This document shows positions 22,672-30,854 of a stretch of DNA of 64,000 bases, piece by piece (the stretch's first letter is position 1; every line of letters starts with the position of its first letter). Below the pieces are notes generated by a model, which was given only the letters and a program-made list of their open reading frames with translations, was not told where the DNA came from and did not search any database. The stretch is from an uncultured Pelagibacteraceae bacterium. GTDB lineage: Bacteria > Pseudomonadota > Alphaproteobacteria > Pelagibacterales > Pelagibacteraceae. Location: contig CACFYR010000001.1 in assembly GCA_902570505.1 (NCBI GenBank), forward strand, positions 1-64,000, given 5' to 3'. Made by a program: the position numbers and the translations under genes.

Positions 22672-23361
22672 TTAATTTTTTTTATTATATTTTTGCCATA
22701 AATCTGGTCTTCGGTCGCGAGTTATAGCCTCAGATTGAGATAAACGCCAGTGTTTAATTTTAGCATGATCCCCTGATAAAAGTACATTTGGAACTTCTTT
22801 TTCCTCCCAAATTTGAGGTTTTGTGTACTGAGGATACTCCAAAAGCCCGTTTTCAAAACTTTCCTCTTTTGTCGAATTTTCGTTACCCAAAACTCCTGGC
22901 AATAGTCTTAGGATTGCATCTATAAAAACAAACGCTGCTGTCTCACCTCCGGAAAGTATAAAATCACCTATGCTATATTCTTCGATATTTCTAGTTTCAA
23001 TTACCCTTTGATCGATACCCTCAAAACGTCCACAAATAATATTAACCACTTTTTCTGATGAAAGTTCTTTTGCGATCTTTTGATTAAAAATTTTACCCCT
23101 TGGTGTTAGAAAGATGACTTTTTCTCCTTTTACAACATTATTATCTAAAGCACTTCCTATAACATCTGGTTTTATTAACATACCTGATCCACCTCCATAA
23201 GGGGTATCGTCAACTTTCAGATTTTTATCACTTGAATATTTACGTATATCAATATTTTCCAACTTCCATAATTTGTTCTCAATTGCTTTTGCAAATAAAC
23301 CTTCGCTTAATGGGCCTGGAAACATTTCTGGATACAAAGTAAATAATCTTGTGATAAACAT
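22672..23361 (-). CDS. trmD: tRNA (guanine37-N1)-methyltransferase
   Basis: SPOUT-family methyltransferase that uses SAM to make m1G37 and prevents frameshifting. The 229 residues include the start [16 protein letters not shown], the trefoil-knot SAM-site motifs [28 protein letters not shown] and [12 protein letters not shown], and a C-terminal helical domain ([22 protein letters not shown]). Start and rpsP stop are adjacent with no intervening rimM, which normally lies between rpsP and trmD. Confidence 0.97.
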   Translation of the reverse strand: MFITRLFTLYPEMFPGPLSEGLFAKAIENKLWKLENIDIRKYSSDKNLKVDDTPYGGGSGMLIKPDVIGSALDNNVVKGEKVIFLTPRGKIFNQKIAKELSSEKVVNIICGRFEGIDQRVIETRNIEEYSIGDFILSGGETAAFVFIDAILRLLPGVLGNENSTKEESFENGLLEYPQYTKPQIWEEKEVPNVLLSGDHAKIKHWRLSQSEAITRDRRPDLWQKYNKKN

Positions 23362-23763
23362 TTATTTTTTTTCTTCCTTAGGTGCTTCAGCTTTTTTTTC
23401 TTCCTTAGGTGCTTCAGCTTTTTTTTCTTCCTTAGGTGCTTCTTCAGATTTTTCCTCTTTTTTTCTGTCCTTCTTTGGAATAGCTTTTTGAGGATTGTTA
23501 CCTTTTTTAGGCATTGGCATTATTTGATTTTCACCCAAAATTCTTGCTACTCTTGTTGTTGGTTGAGCTCCTTGACCTAACCAATATTTTATTCTTTCCT
23601 CAACTAATCCAACTCGTTCCTTTTTATCTTTTGGCATTAGTGGGTTAAAAAAACCTAATTTTTCTATAAATCTTCCATCTCTTGAAAATCTACTATCTGC
23701 TACAACTATTTTGTAGACTGGTCTTTTCTTCGTTCCTCCCATTGATAGTCTTAATTTTAACAT
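23362..23763 (-). CDS. rpsP: Ribosomal protein S16 with repetitive Lys/Glu tail
   Basis: Small-subunit protein S16. The conserved core is residues 1-80 ([45 protein letters not shown]). The protein then continues to 133 residues with a tail built from three copies of a 9-residue unit, APKEEKKAE, encoded by tandem 27-bp repeats. Such a tail is probably disordered and flexible. A good ribosome-binding site (AAAGGAG, 4 bases before ATG) precedes it. The gene lies 13 bases after ffh. Confidence 0.96.
   Translation of the reverse strand: MLKLRLSMGGTKKRPVYKIVVADSRFSRDGRFIEKLGFFNPLMPKDKKERVGLVEERIKYWLGQGAQPTTRVARILGENQIMPMPKKGNNPQKAIPKKDRKKEEKSEEAPKEEKKAEAPKEEKKAEAPKEEKK
23364..23447 (-). repeat. 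Three tandem 27-bp repeats in the rpsP tail
   Basis: Nearly perfect direct repeats of a unit reading cttttttttcttccttaggt followed by gcttcag on the plus strand. Unit boundaries are about 23364-23390, 23391-23417 and 23418-23447. The first unit differs at its first base and the third carries one extra ttc codon. In frame they encode AEAPKEEKK-type units. Each unit contains a run of eight T (eight A in the coding strand), so both slippage and unit gain or loss are plausible. Confidence 0.9.
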
Positions 23764-23776
23764 GTTTCTCCTTTTG

Positions 23777-25135
23777 TTATTTTAATTGATTAAAAAGTTC
23801 TGGCGGAATTCCTTTATCAGCCATGCCTTTTGTATTTCCTTTTGACATTTTCTTCATCATTTCAGACATCATTTTAAATTGTTTCAACAATTTATTGATA
23901 GTGGCAATGTCGGTTCCTGAGCCATTAGCAATTCTTTTCTTTCTCGATCCATCGATTATCTTTGGGTTTTCTCTTTCTCTTTTTGTCATAGATAAAATAA
24001 CTGCTTCATTTTGAGTAATAATTTTTTCGTCAACACCGGCTTGATCCATTTGTGACTTTATTTTAGAAACTCCAGGTAAAAAAGACATGACCCCTTCAAT
24101 TCCACCCATTTTTTTCATTTGTCTTAACTGAGAAAGATAATCCTCAAGAGAAAATTGTCCTTTTTTTAATTTTTCCTCTGCTTTTTTTAATTTTTCTTCA
24201 TCTAAATCTTCTGCAGCTTTTTCAACTAAAGAAACGATATCTCCCATTCCTAAAATTCTGTTAGCCACTCTATCTGGGTGAAATACCTCTAAATTATCAA
24301 TTTTTTCTCCTACGCCTAAAAATTTTACTGGAACTTCTGAAACATATTTCATACTTAATGCTGCTCCTCCTCGTCCATCACCATCAGATCTGGTCAAAAC
24401 GATTCCCGAAACATTCACAGTATTTTTAAATTCTTTTGCAACATTTGCTGCCACTTGACCTGTTAACGAGTCTGCAACTAACATTACTTCTGAAGGTTTT
24501 ATTATATTTTCTATTTCTTTAATCTCACTCATCATTTGAAGATCAATTTGAGTACGTCCTGCCGTGTCAAATATAATAACTTCCGAACCGTTTAAATTCG
24601 CTGCACTTAATGCTCTTCTACAAATATCTCCTGGCAATTGTCCTTCTATAATTGGAAGAGTTAGAATATTATTCTGTTCACCTAATAATTTTAATTGTTC
24701 CTGAGCTGCTGGCCTATAAATATCCAGACTTACCATCATCACTTTTTTTTTTTTATTTTTTTCAATGAATTTTGCAATCTTAGCAGTTGTAGTAGTTTTA
24801 CCGGATCCTTGTAAACCAACCATCATAATTGGGACCGGCGGAACAGAATTTAGATTAATTTCAGAATTTTTTTCACCCAAAAGTGATACTAATTCATCAT
24901 ATACAACTTTTACAACCATCTCGCCAGGTGACGTAGATCTGATAATTTCTTTACCAACGGCTTTAGGTTTTACTTTAGATATAAACTCCTTAGCAACCTC
25001 TAAGGAGACATCCGCTTCAAGTAGCGCAAGCCTTATTGCTTTCAAACCTTCATCCACTTGTTTTTCATCAAGTGAAGGAGCTTTTTTTAAGGAGGAAAAA
25101 ACTTCCTCGAATTTATTTGTTAAATTTTCAAACAT
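23777..25135 (-). CDS. ffh: Signal recognition particle protein Ffh
   Basis: Cytoplasmic SRP GTPase that binds signal sequences and 4.5S RNA. The 452-residue protein shows the N domain (about 1-90), the G domain with P-loop [15 protein letters not shown] (about 107-121), DTAGR and [14 protein letters not shown] (the usual TKLDGDxRGG motif, here with Arg-Ser), and a Met-rich M domain at the C-terminus ([23 protein letters not shown]). It leads the ffh-rpsP-trmD-rplS operon. The 157-base space upstream holds a structured RNA leader, which suggests post-transcriptional control of this gene. Confidence 0.97.
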   Translation of the reverse strand: MFENLTNKFEEVFSSLKKAPSLDEKQVDEGLKAIRLALLEADVSLEVAKEFISKVKPKAVGKEIIRSTSPGEMVVKVVYDELVSLLGEKNSEINLNSVPPVPIMMVGLQGSGKTTTTAKIAKFIEKNKKKKVMMVSLDIYRPAAQEQLKLLGEQNNILTLPIIEGQLPGDICRRALSAANLNGSEVIIFDTAGRTQIDLQMMSEIKEIENIIKPSEVMLVADSLTGQVAANVAKEFKNTVNVSGIVLTRSDGDGRGGAALSMKYVSEVPVKFLGVGEKIDNLEVFHPDRVANRILGMGDIVSLVEKAAEDLDEEKLKKAEEKLKKGQFSLEDYLSQLRQMKKMGGIEGVMSFLPGVSKIKSQMDQAGVDEKIITQNEAVILSMTKRERENPKIIDGSRKKRIANGSGTDIATINKLLKQFKMMSEMMKKMSKGNTKGMADKGIPPELFNQLK

Positions 25136-25144
25136 ATTTTTTTC

Positions 25145-25232
25145 CAGCAGTTATCGCATCAGTGGGCGAATATCGCTGACTGATGTCGATCTCTTTGTAA
25201 CCAAAGACACCGCAAATTGCTGTTTTTTGCGG
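25145..25232 (-). ncRNA. Structured 5' leader of ffh
   Basis: On the minus strand three hairpins lie in series before the ffh ATG. Hairpin 1 is CCGCAAA/TTTGCGG (25210-25232). Hairpin 2 is TCTTTG-GTTA-CAAAGA (25192-25207). Hairpin 3 is a long one, CATCAGT paired with ACTGATG, extended outward by ATCG/CGAT around one bulged A and inward by GCGA-TAT-TCGC (25153-25190). The block is much richer in G and C than its surroundings. A candidate cis-regulatory RNA preceding the gene for the SRP protein component was reported from comparative genomics of P. ubique; I believe this is that element, possibly an autoregulatory site. Hairpin 3 ends about 17 bases before the ATG, so folding could affect ribosome access. 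Confidence 0.8.
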
Positions 25233-25292
25233 AAACTTGAACAAACTATAATAGAGGTTCAAAAAGTCAATAAATAAGTTAAGTATAAACTT

Positions 25293-26117
25293 ATGAGTAT
25301 TAATGCTTTTAAAATGGATGGTTTAGGTAATGATTTTATAATTATAGATGTTAGAGACAATAAAATAAATCTCTCAGAACAACAAATTATTAAAATATGC
25401 GACAGGAATTTTTTAGGTTGTGACCAATTGATATTAATAGAAAAAAATAATGAAGCCGACGCTCAGTTAATTTTTTATAATTCTGATGGAAGCGAGTCAG
25501 GAGCCTGTGGTAATGGAACTAGGTGTGTTGCTTATTTGATTTCAAAAGAGATGAATAAAAAAGAAGTAAATTTAATTACAAAATCTGGCAAATTATGTTC
25601 TAAAATTTTAGGTAAGAATTTAGTCGAAACCACAATTGGAAAAGCAAAAACTGATTGGAGAGAAATACCACTTAGCAAAAATAAAAATACAAAAAATTTA
25701 GGTATTAAAATTGAAGATAAAAATCAAAATATTTTTACTGGAGGCACGGCAGTAAATGTTGGAAATCCTCACACAATTTTTTTTGTTGATAATATTAATA
25801 ATTTTGATCTAGAAAAAATTGGGCCTAAATTAGAAACCAGCAGTCTATATCCAGAAAGATGCAACATAACCCTTGCTAAAATTGAAAATAAAAAAAAAAT
25901 TTCTATCAAAGTATGGGAAAGAGGTGCTGGGCTAACAAAGGCTTGTGGATCTGCTGCGTGTGCAACGGCTTTTGCCGCTAATTTAAATGGCTTAGTTGAA
26001 AGCCATGTTGACATTTGTTTTGAACTTGGCAATTTATCAATAATCTTAGAGCATAATAATTATATTAAAATGAAAGGTTCAGTCTCAGAAATTGAAAAAA
26101 TAAAAATAGAATTATAA
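25293..26117 (+). CDS. dapF: Diaminopimelate epimerase
   Basis: PLP-independent racemisation of LL- to meso-diaminopimelate for lysine and peptidoglycan. The 274-residue protein contains both active-site cysteines: GACGNGTRC near residue 70 and KACGSAACAT near residue 215. It diverges from ffh, and a TATAAT hexamer at 25247-25252 about 40 bases before the ATG is a plausible -10 element, though a convincing -35 is not evident. The stop overlaps the ftsY start in a TAATG junction, so the two form an operon. Confidence 0.96.
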   Translation: MSINAFKMDGLGNDFIIIDVRDNKINLSEQQIIKICDRNFLGCDQLILIEKNNEADAQLIFYNSDGSESGACGNGTRCVAYLISKEMNKKEVNLITKSGKLCSKILGKNLVETTIGKAKTDWREIPLSKNKNTKNLGIKIEDKNQNIFTGGTAVNVGNPHTIFFVDNINNFDLEKIGPKLETSSLYPERCNITLAKIENKKKISIKVWERGAGLTKACGSAACATAFAANLNGLVESHVDICFELGNLSIILEHNNYIKMKGSVSEIEKIKIEL

Positions 26118-27034
26118 TGAGTATTTTTGAAAAATTTAAATTAGGTTTTAAAAAGAGTGCAAATAAAATTTCCGAAGGTTTCAAAGAAATAGTAATAAAA
26201 AAAGAAATTAGTGATAAAAAATTAGATGAAATCGAAGAGTTTTTAATTAGTGCAGATGTTGGTATAGAGGCATCGTCAAAAATTAAATCTATTATCTCAG
26301 AAAAAAAAATAAATCCTAATTTAGATCAAGTTTCAGAAATTAATAATCTTTTAAAAGAATTTATAATTTCGTTAATGCAACCATTAGAAAAAAAAGAATT
26401 TTTTGATAAAAAGATTAAAAACGAAATTATTTTAATTTCAGGTGTAAATGGTGCTGGAAAAACAACCACTATCGGGAAAATTGGTAAAATATTTAGAGAC
26501 AACGATAATAAAGTAATCTTTGCTGCTTGTGATACATTTAGGGCTGCTGCAATTGAGCAACTGGAAGAATGGTCGAATAGAATTAATGTTAGCATTGTCA
26601 AATCCTCTGCTGGATCTGACCCTGCATCTGTGGCATTTAAGGCTACAGATTACGCCAAAAAAAATGATGTTGATAAAGTTTTGATTGATACAGCTGGTAG
26701 ACTTCAAAATAAAAAAAATTTGATGGAGGAATATAAAAAAATCGCAAATGTAACTAAGAAAATTATTCCAGATGCTCCAAATGAGGTTATACTTGTACTA
26801 GACGCAACATCCGGTCAAAATGTAATTAATCAGGTAGATGAGTTTAATAAAATTATTCCTCTCACTGGAATAATTATGACGAAATTAGATGGTACAGCCA
26901 AAGGGGGCATATTAATAGCGATAGCACAGAAATACAAACTTCCAATTATTGCAATTGGTTTAGGAGAGAAGATAGATGACCTTCAAATTTTTGACTCGAA
27001 AAAATTTGCTGATGCTTTTATTGGATCTAATTAA
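26117..27034 (+). CDS. ftsY: SRP receptor GTPase FtsY
   Basis: Membrane-associated receptor for SRP-ribosome complexes. At 305 residues it is the short form: the N and G domains are present but the acidic A domain found in E. coli FtsY is absent. The N-terminus (MSIFEKFKLGFKKSANKISEGF) could form a membrane-targeting amphipathic helix. G-domain motifs are GVNGAGKTTTIGKIG, DTFRAAAIEQLEEW, DTAGRLQNKKNLM and TKLDGTAKGG. The ffh and ftsY genes being only about 1 kb apart, on opposite strands around the ffh leader, is notable. The 3' end overlaps the convergent gene at 27027 by 8 bases. Confidence 0.97.
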   Translation: MSIFEKFKLGFKKSANKISEGFKEIVIKKEISDKKLDEIEEFLISADVGIEASSKIKSIISEKKINPNLDQVSEINNLLKEFIISLMQPLEKKEFFDKKIKNEIILISGVNGAGKTTTIGKIGKIFRDNDNKVIFAACDTFRAAAIEQLEEWSNRINVSIVKSSAGSDPASVAFKATDYAKKNDVDKVLIDTAGRLQNKKNLMEEYKKIANVTKKIIPDAPNEVILVLDATSGQNVINQVDEFNKIIPLTGIIMTKLDGTAKGGILIAIAQKYKLPIIAIGLGEKIDDLQIFDSKKFADAFIGSN

Positions 27035-27587
27035 ATATATATGTTGAAACTAAAGGCTTATAAAAATTACATTCATAATTATCTGTTAAATTTTTAAAAC
27101 CACAACTTTTAGCAAGAGTAGAAATAATGAAATCTATTTTTCCACTATTTTTATGAATAGATAATTCTTTTTTTGCGATATTAAACTCAAAGTTTTTTTT
27201 ATTCTTTTTTTTTGCATTTATCATTACAAGTGTATTGTTATCTTCTAATAAATAATAAGCAAAATCCTCGGGAAAAACTGGATACTTATAATGATTTGTC
27301 ATATTTTTTACTGCTCTTGGAAACCACTCATAAGAGATTAGAGGGACATCCTCTTTTGTTTTATGAATATATATATAGAGGTCTTGTGGATAATCTTTAA
27401 TATAATTCTTATCTTCACCTCTTGCTAATATTGCCTTATTTCTTGGTTTAAAATATAATGTGAATTCTTTGTTATAAGACTCCATTTTTCCTACATTAAA
27501 TAAAATATCGAAGTTTTGATGACTTATCTCTGCAACTAAATTTCCAAAATAAAAAATACTTAAAATTAATGATATCAAAAATTTCAC
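27027..27587 (-). CDS. Exported protein of unknown function
   Basis: A 186-residue protein starting at a GTG codon with a clear Sec signal peptide (KFLISLILSIFYFGNLVAEI, cleavage probably after residue 19). The mature part is mixed alpha/beta with several aromatic and Lys-rich segments, such as YIKDYPQDLYIYIHKTKEDV and PLISYEWFPRAVKN, and two cysteines near the C-terminus (SCGFKNL, YECNFY). I do not recognise a family. It is the last gene of the minus-strand run descending from the TRAP and amidase region, and its 3' end overlaps ftsY tail-to-tail. Confidence 0.75.
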   Translation of the reverse strand: MKFLISLILSIFYFGNLVAEISHQNFDILFNVGKMESYNKEFTLYFKPRNKAILARGEDKNYIKDYPQDLYIYIHKTKEDVPLISYEWFPRAVKNMTNHYKYPVFPEDFAYYLLEDNNTLVMINAKKKNKKNFEFNIAKKELSIHKNSGKIDFIISTLAKSCGFKNLTDNYECNFYKPLVSTYIFN

Positions 27588-27636
27588 AAATAAAGATTAA
27601 AATTAAAATTGGTTTCTTATTTGACTATAATGTGTC

Positions 27637-28446
27637 TTAATTTAAACTCTTTATAAACTGATTGATACTTTGGATAAGCTGAGAGTTATAATCCATCATA
27701 TGGTCATCTATTTCGTTGAAATATCTGTATTTAGGTTGCAAAGATATTTCATATATTCTTTTTCCCATTTCAAAAGGTACAATTGTATCCTGTTCTCCAT
27801 GCATAACTAAAATTGGTGTATTTATATTTCTTAATTTTTTCTCTGATTCATATTTATCTTTTAAAAGAATTTTTACAGGCAAATATGGATAATATTTTTT
27901 TGCAAGTTTCACCATTGAAGTAAATGGAGACTCTAGAATTATGCCAGCAAATTCGTTTTCTGATGCTAAATTTACGGCAACCGCTGTACCTAGGGATTCC
28001 CCATATAAAATTATACTTTCATCTTCCACGCCAATATTATTTAGCCAGTTTTTTGCGGCTGAAGAGTCTATATATAAACCTTTTTCACTAGGGTTGCCTT
28101 TGTTGCCACTAAAACCTCTATAAGCTACGATTAAATAATTTACATCTAATCTGGATAGCTCGTTAAGTTTATAAACTCTGTTGTCTAATTTTCCTGCATT
28201 CCCATGAAAAAAAAGAATTGTTTTAAATTTTTTATCCTTGATATAATGCCAAGCAACCAACTCATTATCAGATTGAATATAGACCCTCTCAATTTTATGA
28301 TTAAGATTAGTTTCATCAAGATAATTATTTTCTGAGGGGTGGTATAAAAGCTTTCTCTGATAAAAAAAAATAAATACAACTAAAATTAAGTATAATATTA
28401 ATATAGATGCTATTATATTAATTATATTCATTTTACTTTTTTTCAT
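27637..28446 (-). CDS. Membrane-anchored alpha/beta hydrolase (BEM46/ABHD13-like)
   Basis: A 269-residue serine hydrolase with one N-terminal membrane helix (about residues 7-29). The remaining domain has the oxyanion motif FFHGNAGKLDNR, nucleophile elbow YGESLGTAV, acid in HGEQDTIVP and a histidine in DDHMMD. These place it in the family that includes yeast Bem46 and ABHD13; the substrate is unknown, probably a lipid or ester. The upstream ATG used here overlaps the EamA gene by 14 bases; a second ATG at 28431 (MNIINIIASILIL) would remove the overlap and is equally possible. Confidence 0.85.
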   Translation of the reverse strand: MKKSKMNIINIIASILILYLILVVFIFFYQRKLLYHPSENNYLDETNLNHKIERVYIQSDNELVAWHYIKDKKFKTILFFHGNAGKLDNRVYKLNELSRLDVNYLIVAYRGFSGNKGNPSEKGLYIDSSAAKNWLNNIGVEDESIILYGESLGTAVAVNLASENEFAGIILESPFTSMVKLAKKYYPYLPVKILLKDKYESEKKLRNINTPILVMHGEQDTIVPFEMGKRIYEISLQPKYRYFNEIDDHMMDYNSQLIQSINQFIKSLN

Positions 28447-29338
28447 TTTTTATTTTTTTAACTAAATATATCCCAAGGAAAACTAGTATAGTTGATACAT
28501 AGTGGTAGATTTCTAAATTTTCATTAAAAAAAACAATACCGTAGAAAGCCCCATAAACCGTAAATAAATACAATGTAAATCCAGTTGTTGTAGCGCCAAG
28601 ATATTTTTGAGCATAAGTGTAGAGGCTGAAAGCTATAATCCCTGGAGAAATCGCAGCGAAGAATGTCCAAATAAAGAAGTTTCTATTAAATTCAGTGCTA
28701 CTTAAATACATTTCCTCAGCGACGTAAAAAGGGAATAAGCTAACAGCTCCAAATAAAGATATTAAAGTAAACCTCTCAAATACAGATAAATTCGATTTCC
28801 AATTAAAAAGATAAATTGAATAAAGAGCCCAACCAATTGATGCACCTAACATCCATAAATCGCCTGTTGTAAATCTTAAACTTAAGAGTATTTCTAAGTC
28901 AGCTTTTGTAATAATTATAATAACGCCTAATAAACACAAAACTAATCCTAAAAATTTTATAGATGTAAATTTTTCTTTAAAAAAAAGGTAAGAAATTAAA
29001 ATTATAAAAATTGGAGATGAAGTATAGATAATACCCATATTTACAATAGTTGTAGTTTGACCTGCCAAAAAGGGAAACGCACCACACACCCCACATCCCA
29101 TAGCTCCAAGGAAAAATAATTTTTTGATTTCTTTTTTAATTATTTTAGTTTTGTTTACTAAAGTTTGAAAGTTAAAAAATAATAAAATGGAGAAAACTAT
29201 TGTCCATCTCCAAAAAGCCAATGATATTGGAGGGACATATTCAACGCCACCTCTTGCAACAACTAAATTACTAGCCATAAAAATTGGTTGAATGAATAGC
29301 AGTAAATAAGGAATAAAGATTGTGTAACTATTTTTCAA
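28433..29338 (-). CDS. EamA/DMT-family transporter
   Basis: A 301-residue integral membrane protein with ten hydrophobic helices in two EamA halves. Typical motifs are ASNLVVARGG and SLAFWRWTI in the first half and LGASIGWALYSIYL with ISPGIIAFSLYTYAQKYLGAT in the second. DMT family members usually export amino acids, nucleosides or other small metabolites; substrate cannot be assigned. The ORF begins at a TTG codon next to the stop of the preceding small gene; the next ATG is 20 residues in and would remove part of the first helix, so TTG is preferred. Confidence 0.9.
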   Translation of the reverse strand: MKNSYTIFIPYLLLFIQPIFMASNLVVARGGVEYVPPISLAFWRWTIVFSILLFFNFQTLVNKTKIIKKEIKKLFFLGAMGCGVCGAFPFLAGQTTTIVNMGIIYTSSPIFIILISYLFFKEKFTSIKFLGLVLCLLGVIIIITKADLEILLSLRFTTGDLWMLGASIGWALYSIYLFNWKSNLSVFERFTLISLFGAVSLFPFYVAEEMYLSSTEFNRNFFIWTFFAAISPGIIAFSLYTYAQKYLGATTTGFTLYLFTVYGAFYGIVFFNENLEIYHYVSTILVFLGIYLVKKIKNEKK

Positions 29339-29339
29339 T

Positions 29340-29516
29340 TTATTCTTTATCGAAAAATGCCTCGTAAAACATCATAACAATAGCAACACCCATCAATATG
29401 TAAACTGGTAGAACATCAAAAAAAGATATCATCATTGACCTTGTAAGAGTTGTTGCTAAACCTATTAAAAAAAATAATGCAAACGATAAACCAACAAGAG
29501 TAGTAATTTTATTCAT
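29340..29516 (-). CDS. Small membrane protein, two helices
   Basis: A 58-residue protein from the ATG at 29516 (MNKITTLVGLSFALFFLIG). The ORF track starts it at 29552, but that would place 12 residues inside the amidase 3' end; the internal ATG leaves an 8-base overlap. Two membrane helices are evident (about 5-24 and 33-51), and the C-terminus is short and acidic (FFDKE). No family is recognised. It lies between amidase and EamA genes and is probably co-translated with them. Confidence 0.65.
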   Translation of the reverse strand: MNKITTLVGLSFALFFLIGLATTLTRSMMISFFDVLPVYILMGVAIVMMFYEAFFDKE

Positions 29517-30846
29517 TGTGCTCCTTGCTTTTTTGTTCCAACCACCTAGCAATACCTAGAAATCTATGATCATCATATTTATCACCAATTAGCTGTATAC
29601 CTAAAGGTAAATTATTTTCACCTTGAAGTAAAGGAAGTGAAATCGCAGGAGTATGCATATATGACCATACTCTATTAAAATCAGCACTTCCCGTGCTTTT
29701 AAGCCCTTTATCTGCTACTCCAGTACTACAAGGTGTAAGCACACCATGGTAATCTTCAAAAACTTCTTTATAGGAATCGTAACTTCTTTTCATAAAATCA
29801 ACTGCATTTAAGTATTCTTTTGCTGAATATTTCATTCCTTTAGAAATTGCACTCTGCATTTCCTTAGATAATCTATTTTTTGATTTTTTATAATACATCT
29901 GAAAATTATTTGCTAAATCACATTCATGAATAATTCTGTGATATTTATCTACATCTTTAAAATAAGAAGGAGTATCAAATACCTCTATATTTTTTTTAAA
30001 TGATTTAATGAAAAATTCAAAAGCTTCTCTTGATTTTTTATCAATTTTTTTCCAACTATCAGTTTTATAGAAAATAAATTTTGGATCGTATAGAGGACCT
30101 TTCAAACATTCCTCTAACATAAATTCTGATGAATAATGAACTGTAGCTTCATCATATTGATCCTTTTTAATTAAAACTTTAGCAAGCAAAGCAACGTCCT
30201 CAACAGTTTTACCGAAAACCCCAATGTGATCTAAGTAATAAGAAGTTCTTAAAACCCCATTTCTCGAAATTAAACCATAACTGGGTTTATATCCTACAAC
30301 ACCACAATATGATGCTGGTCTAATTACAGAACCACCTGTTTGAGATCCAATTGAAAGAGGTGCCATGTGTGTTGCTATAACTGCTGCTGATCCGCTCGAT
30401 GACCCTCCAGGTGTTCTTGTTAAGTCATGGGGATTTCTAGTTGCGGGTGGTGCAAGAAATGCTAATTCTGATGTAGCAGTTTTTCCCATAATTATAGCGC
30501 CGGATGATTTCAAAATATCAACTATTTCTGCATTTTGAGATTGTGTTCTTCCCTTTCTTAAGACCGTACCACACTCAGTTGGCATGTCGTAAGTTCCAAT
30601 TATATCCTTTAAAGCAACTGGTATTCCATGAAGAGGTCCCATTGGCTTCCCAGACTTTCTATGATTGTCAGCCTCATCTGCTTTTTCTAATAGTAGTTTT
30701 TTGTCTAAATGAACCCAAGCTTTTACATCTTTTTCAAATTTATCTATTTGTTCAATATAATTTTTACAAAGTTCTGTCGAGCTTAACTCAGATTTTTTAA
30801 TTTTTTCAGCTAACTGATGAACAGGTAATGAAAAAAGGTTTGTCAT
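29509..30846 (-). CDS. Amidase signature family hydrolase
   Basis: A 445-residue amidase with the complete Ser-cisSer-Lys triad: Lys in VALKDIIGTYD (about residue 78), Ser in GGSSSGSAAV and the nucleophile in SIGSQTGGSVIRPAS. It resembles GatA and related amidases. It lacks gatB/gatC neighbours and instead starts 8 bases after dctM of a TRAP transporter, so I infer it hydrolyses an imported amide or an acyl-amide rather than acting in Gln-tRNA formation. Substrate is not predictable from sequence alone. Confidence 0.88.
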   Translation of the reverse strand: MTNLFSLPVHQLAEKIKKSELSSTELCKNYIEQIDKFEKDVKAWVHLDKKLLLEKADEADNHRKSGKPMGPLHGIPVALKDIIGTYDMPTECGTVLRKGRTQSQNAEIVDILKSSGAIIMGKTATSELAFLAPPATRNPHDLTRTPGGSSSGSAAVIATHMAPLSIGSQTGGSVIRPASYCGVVGYKPSYGLISRNGVLRTSYYLDHIGVFGKTVEDVALLAKVLIKKDQYDEATVHYSSEFMLEECLKGPLYDPKFIFYKTDSWKKIDKKSREAFEFFIKSFKKNIEVFDTPSYFKDVDKYHRIIHECDLANNFQMYYKKSKNRLSKEMQSAISKGMKYSAKEYLNAVDFMKRSYDSYKEVFEDYHGVLTPCSTGVADKGLKSTGSADFNRVWSYMHTPAISLPLLQGENNLPLGIQLIGDKYDDHRFLGIARWLEQKSKEHNE

Positions 30847-30854
30847 TAAATTTA

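Noticed and set aside
23364-23447. CRISPR-like direct repeats
   Set aside because: Units are contiguous without spacers and are in-frame coding repeats of the S16 tail.
24765-25277. 170-residue plus-strand ORF across the ffh start and leader
   Set aside because: Overlaps ffh G domain and the structured leader antisense; no protein-like motifs.
29509-30846. gatA, Glu-tRNA(Gln) amidotransferase subunit A
   Set aside because: The amidase triad is shared, but no gatB or gatC is adjacent and the gene is linked to a TRAP transporter, so a general amidase is the safer call.
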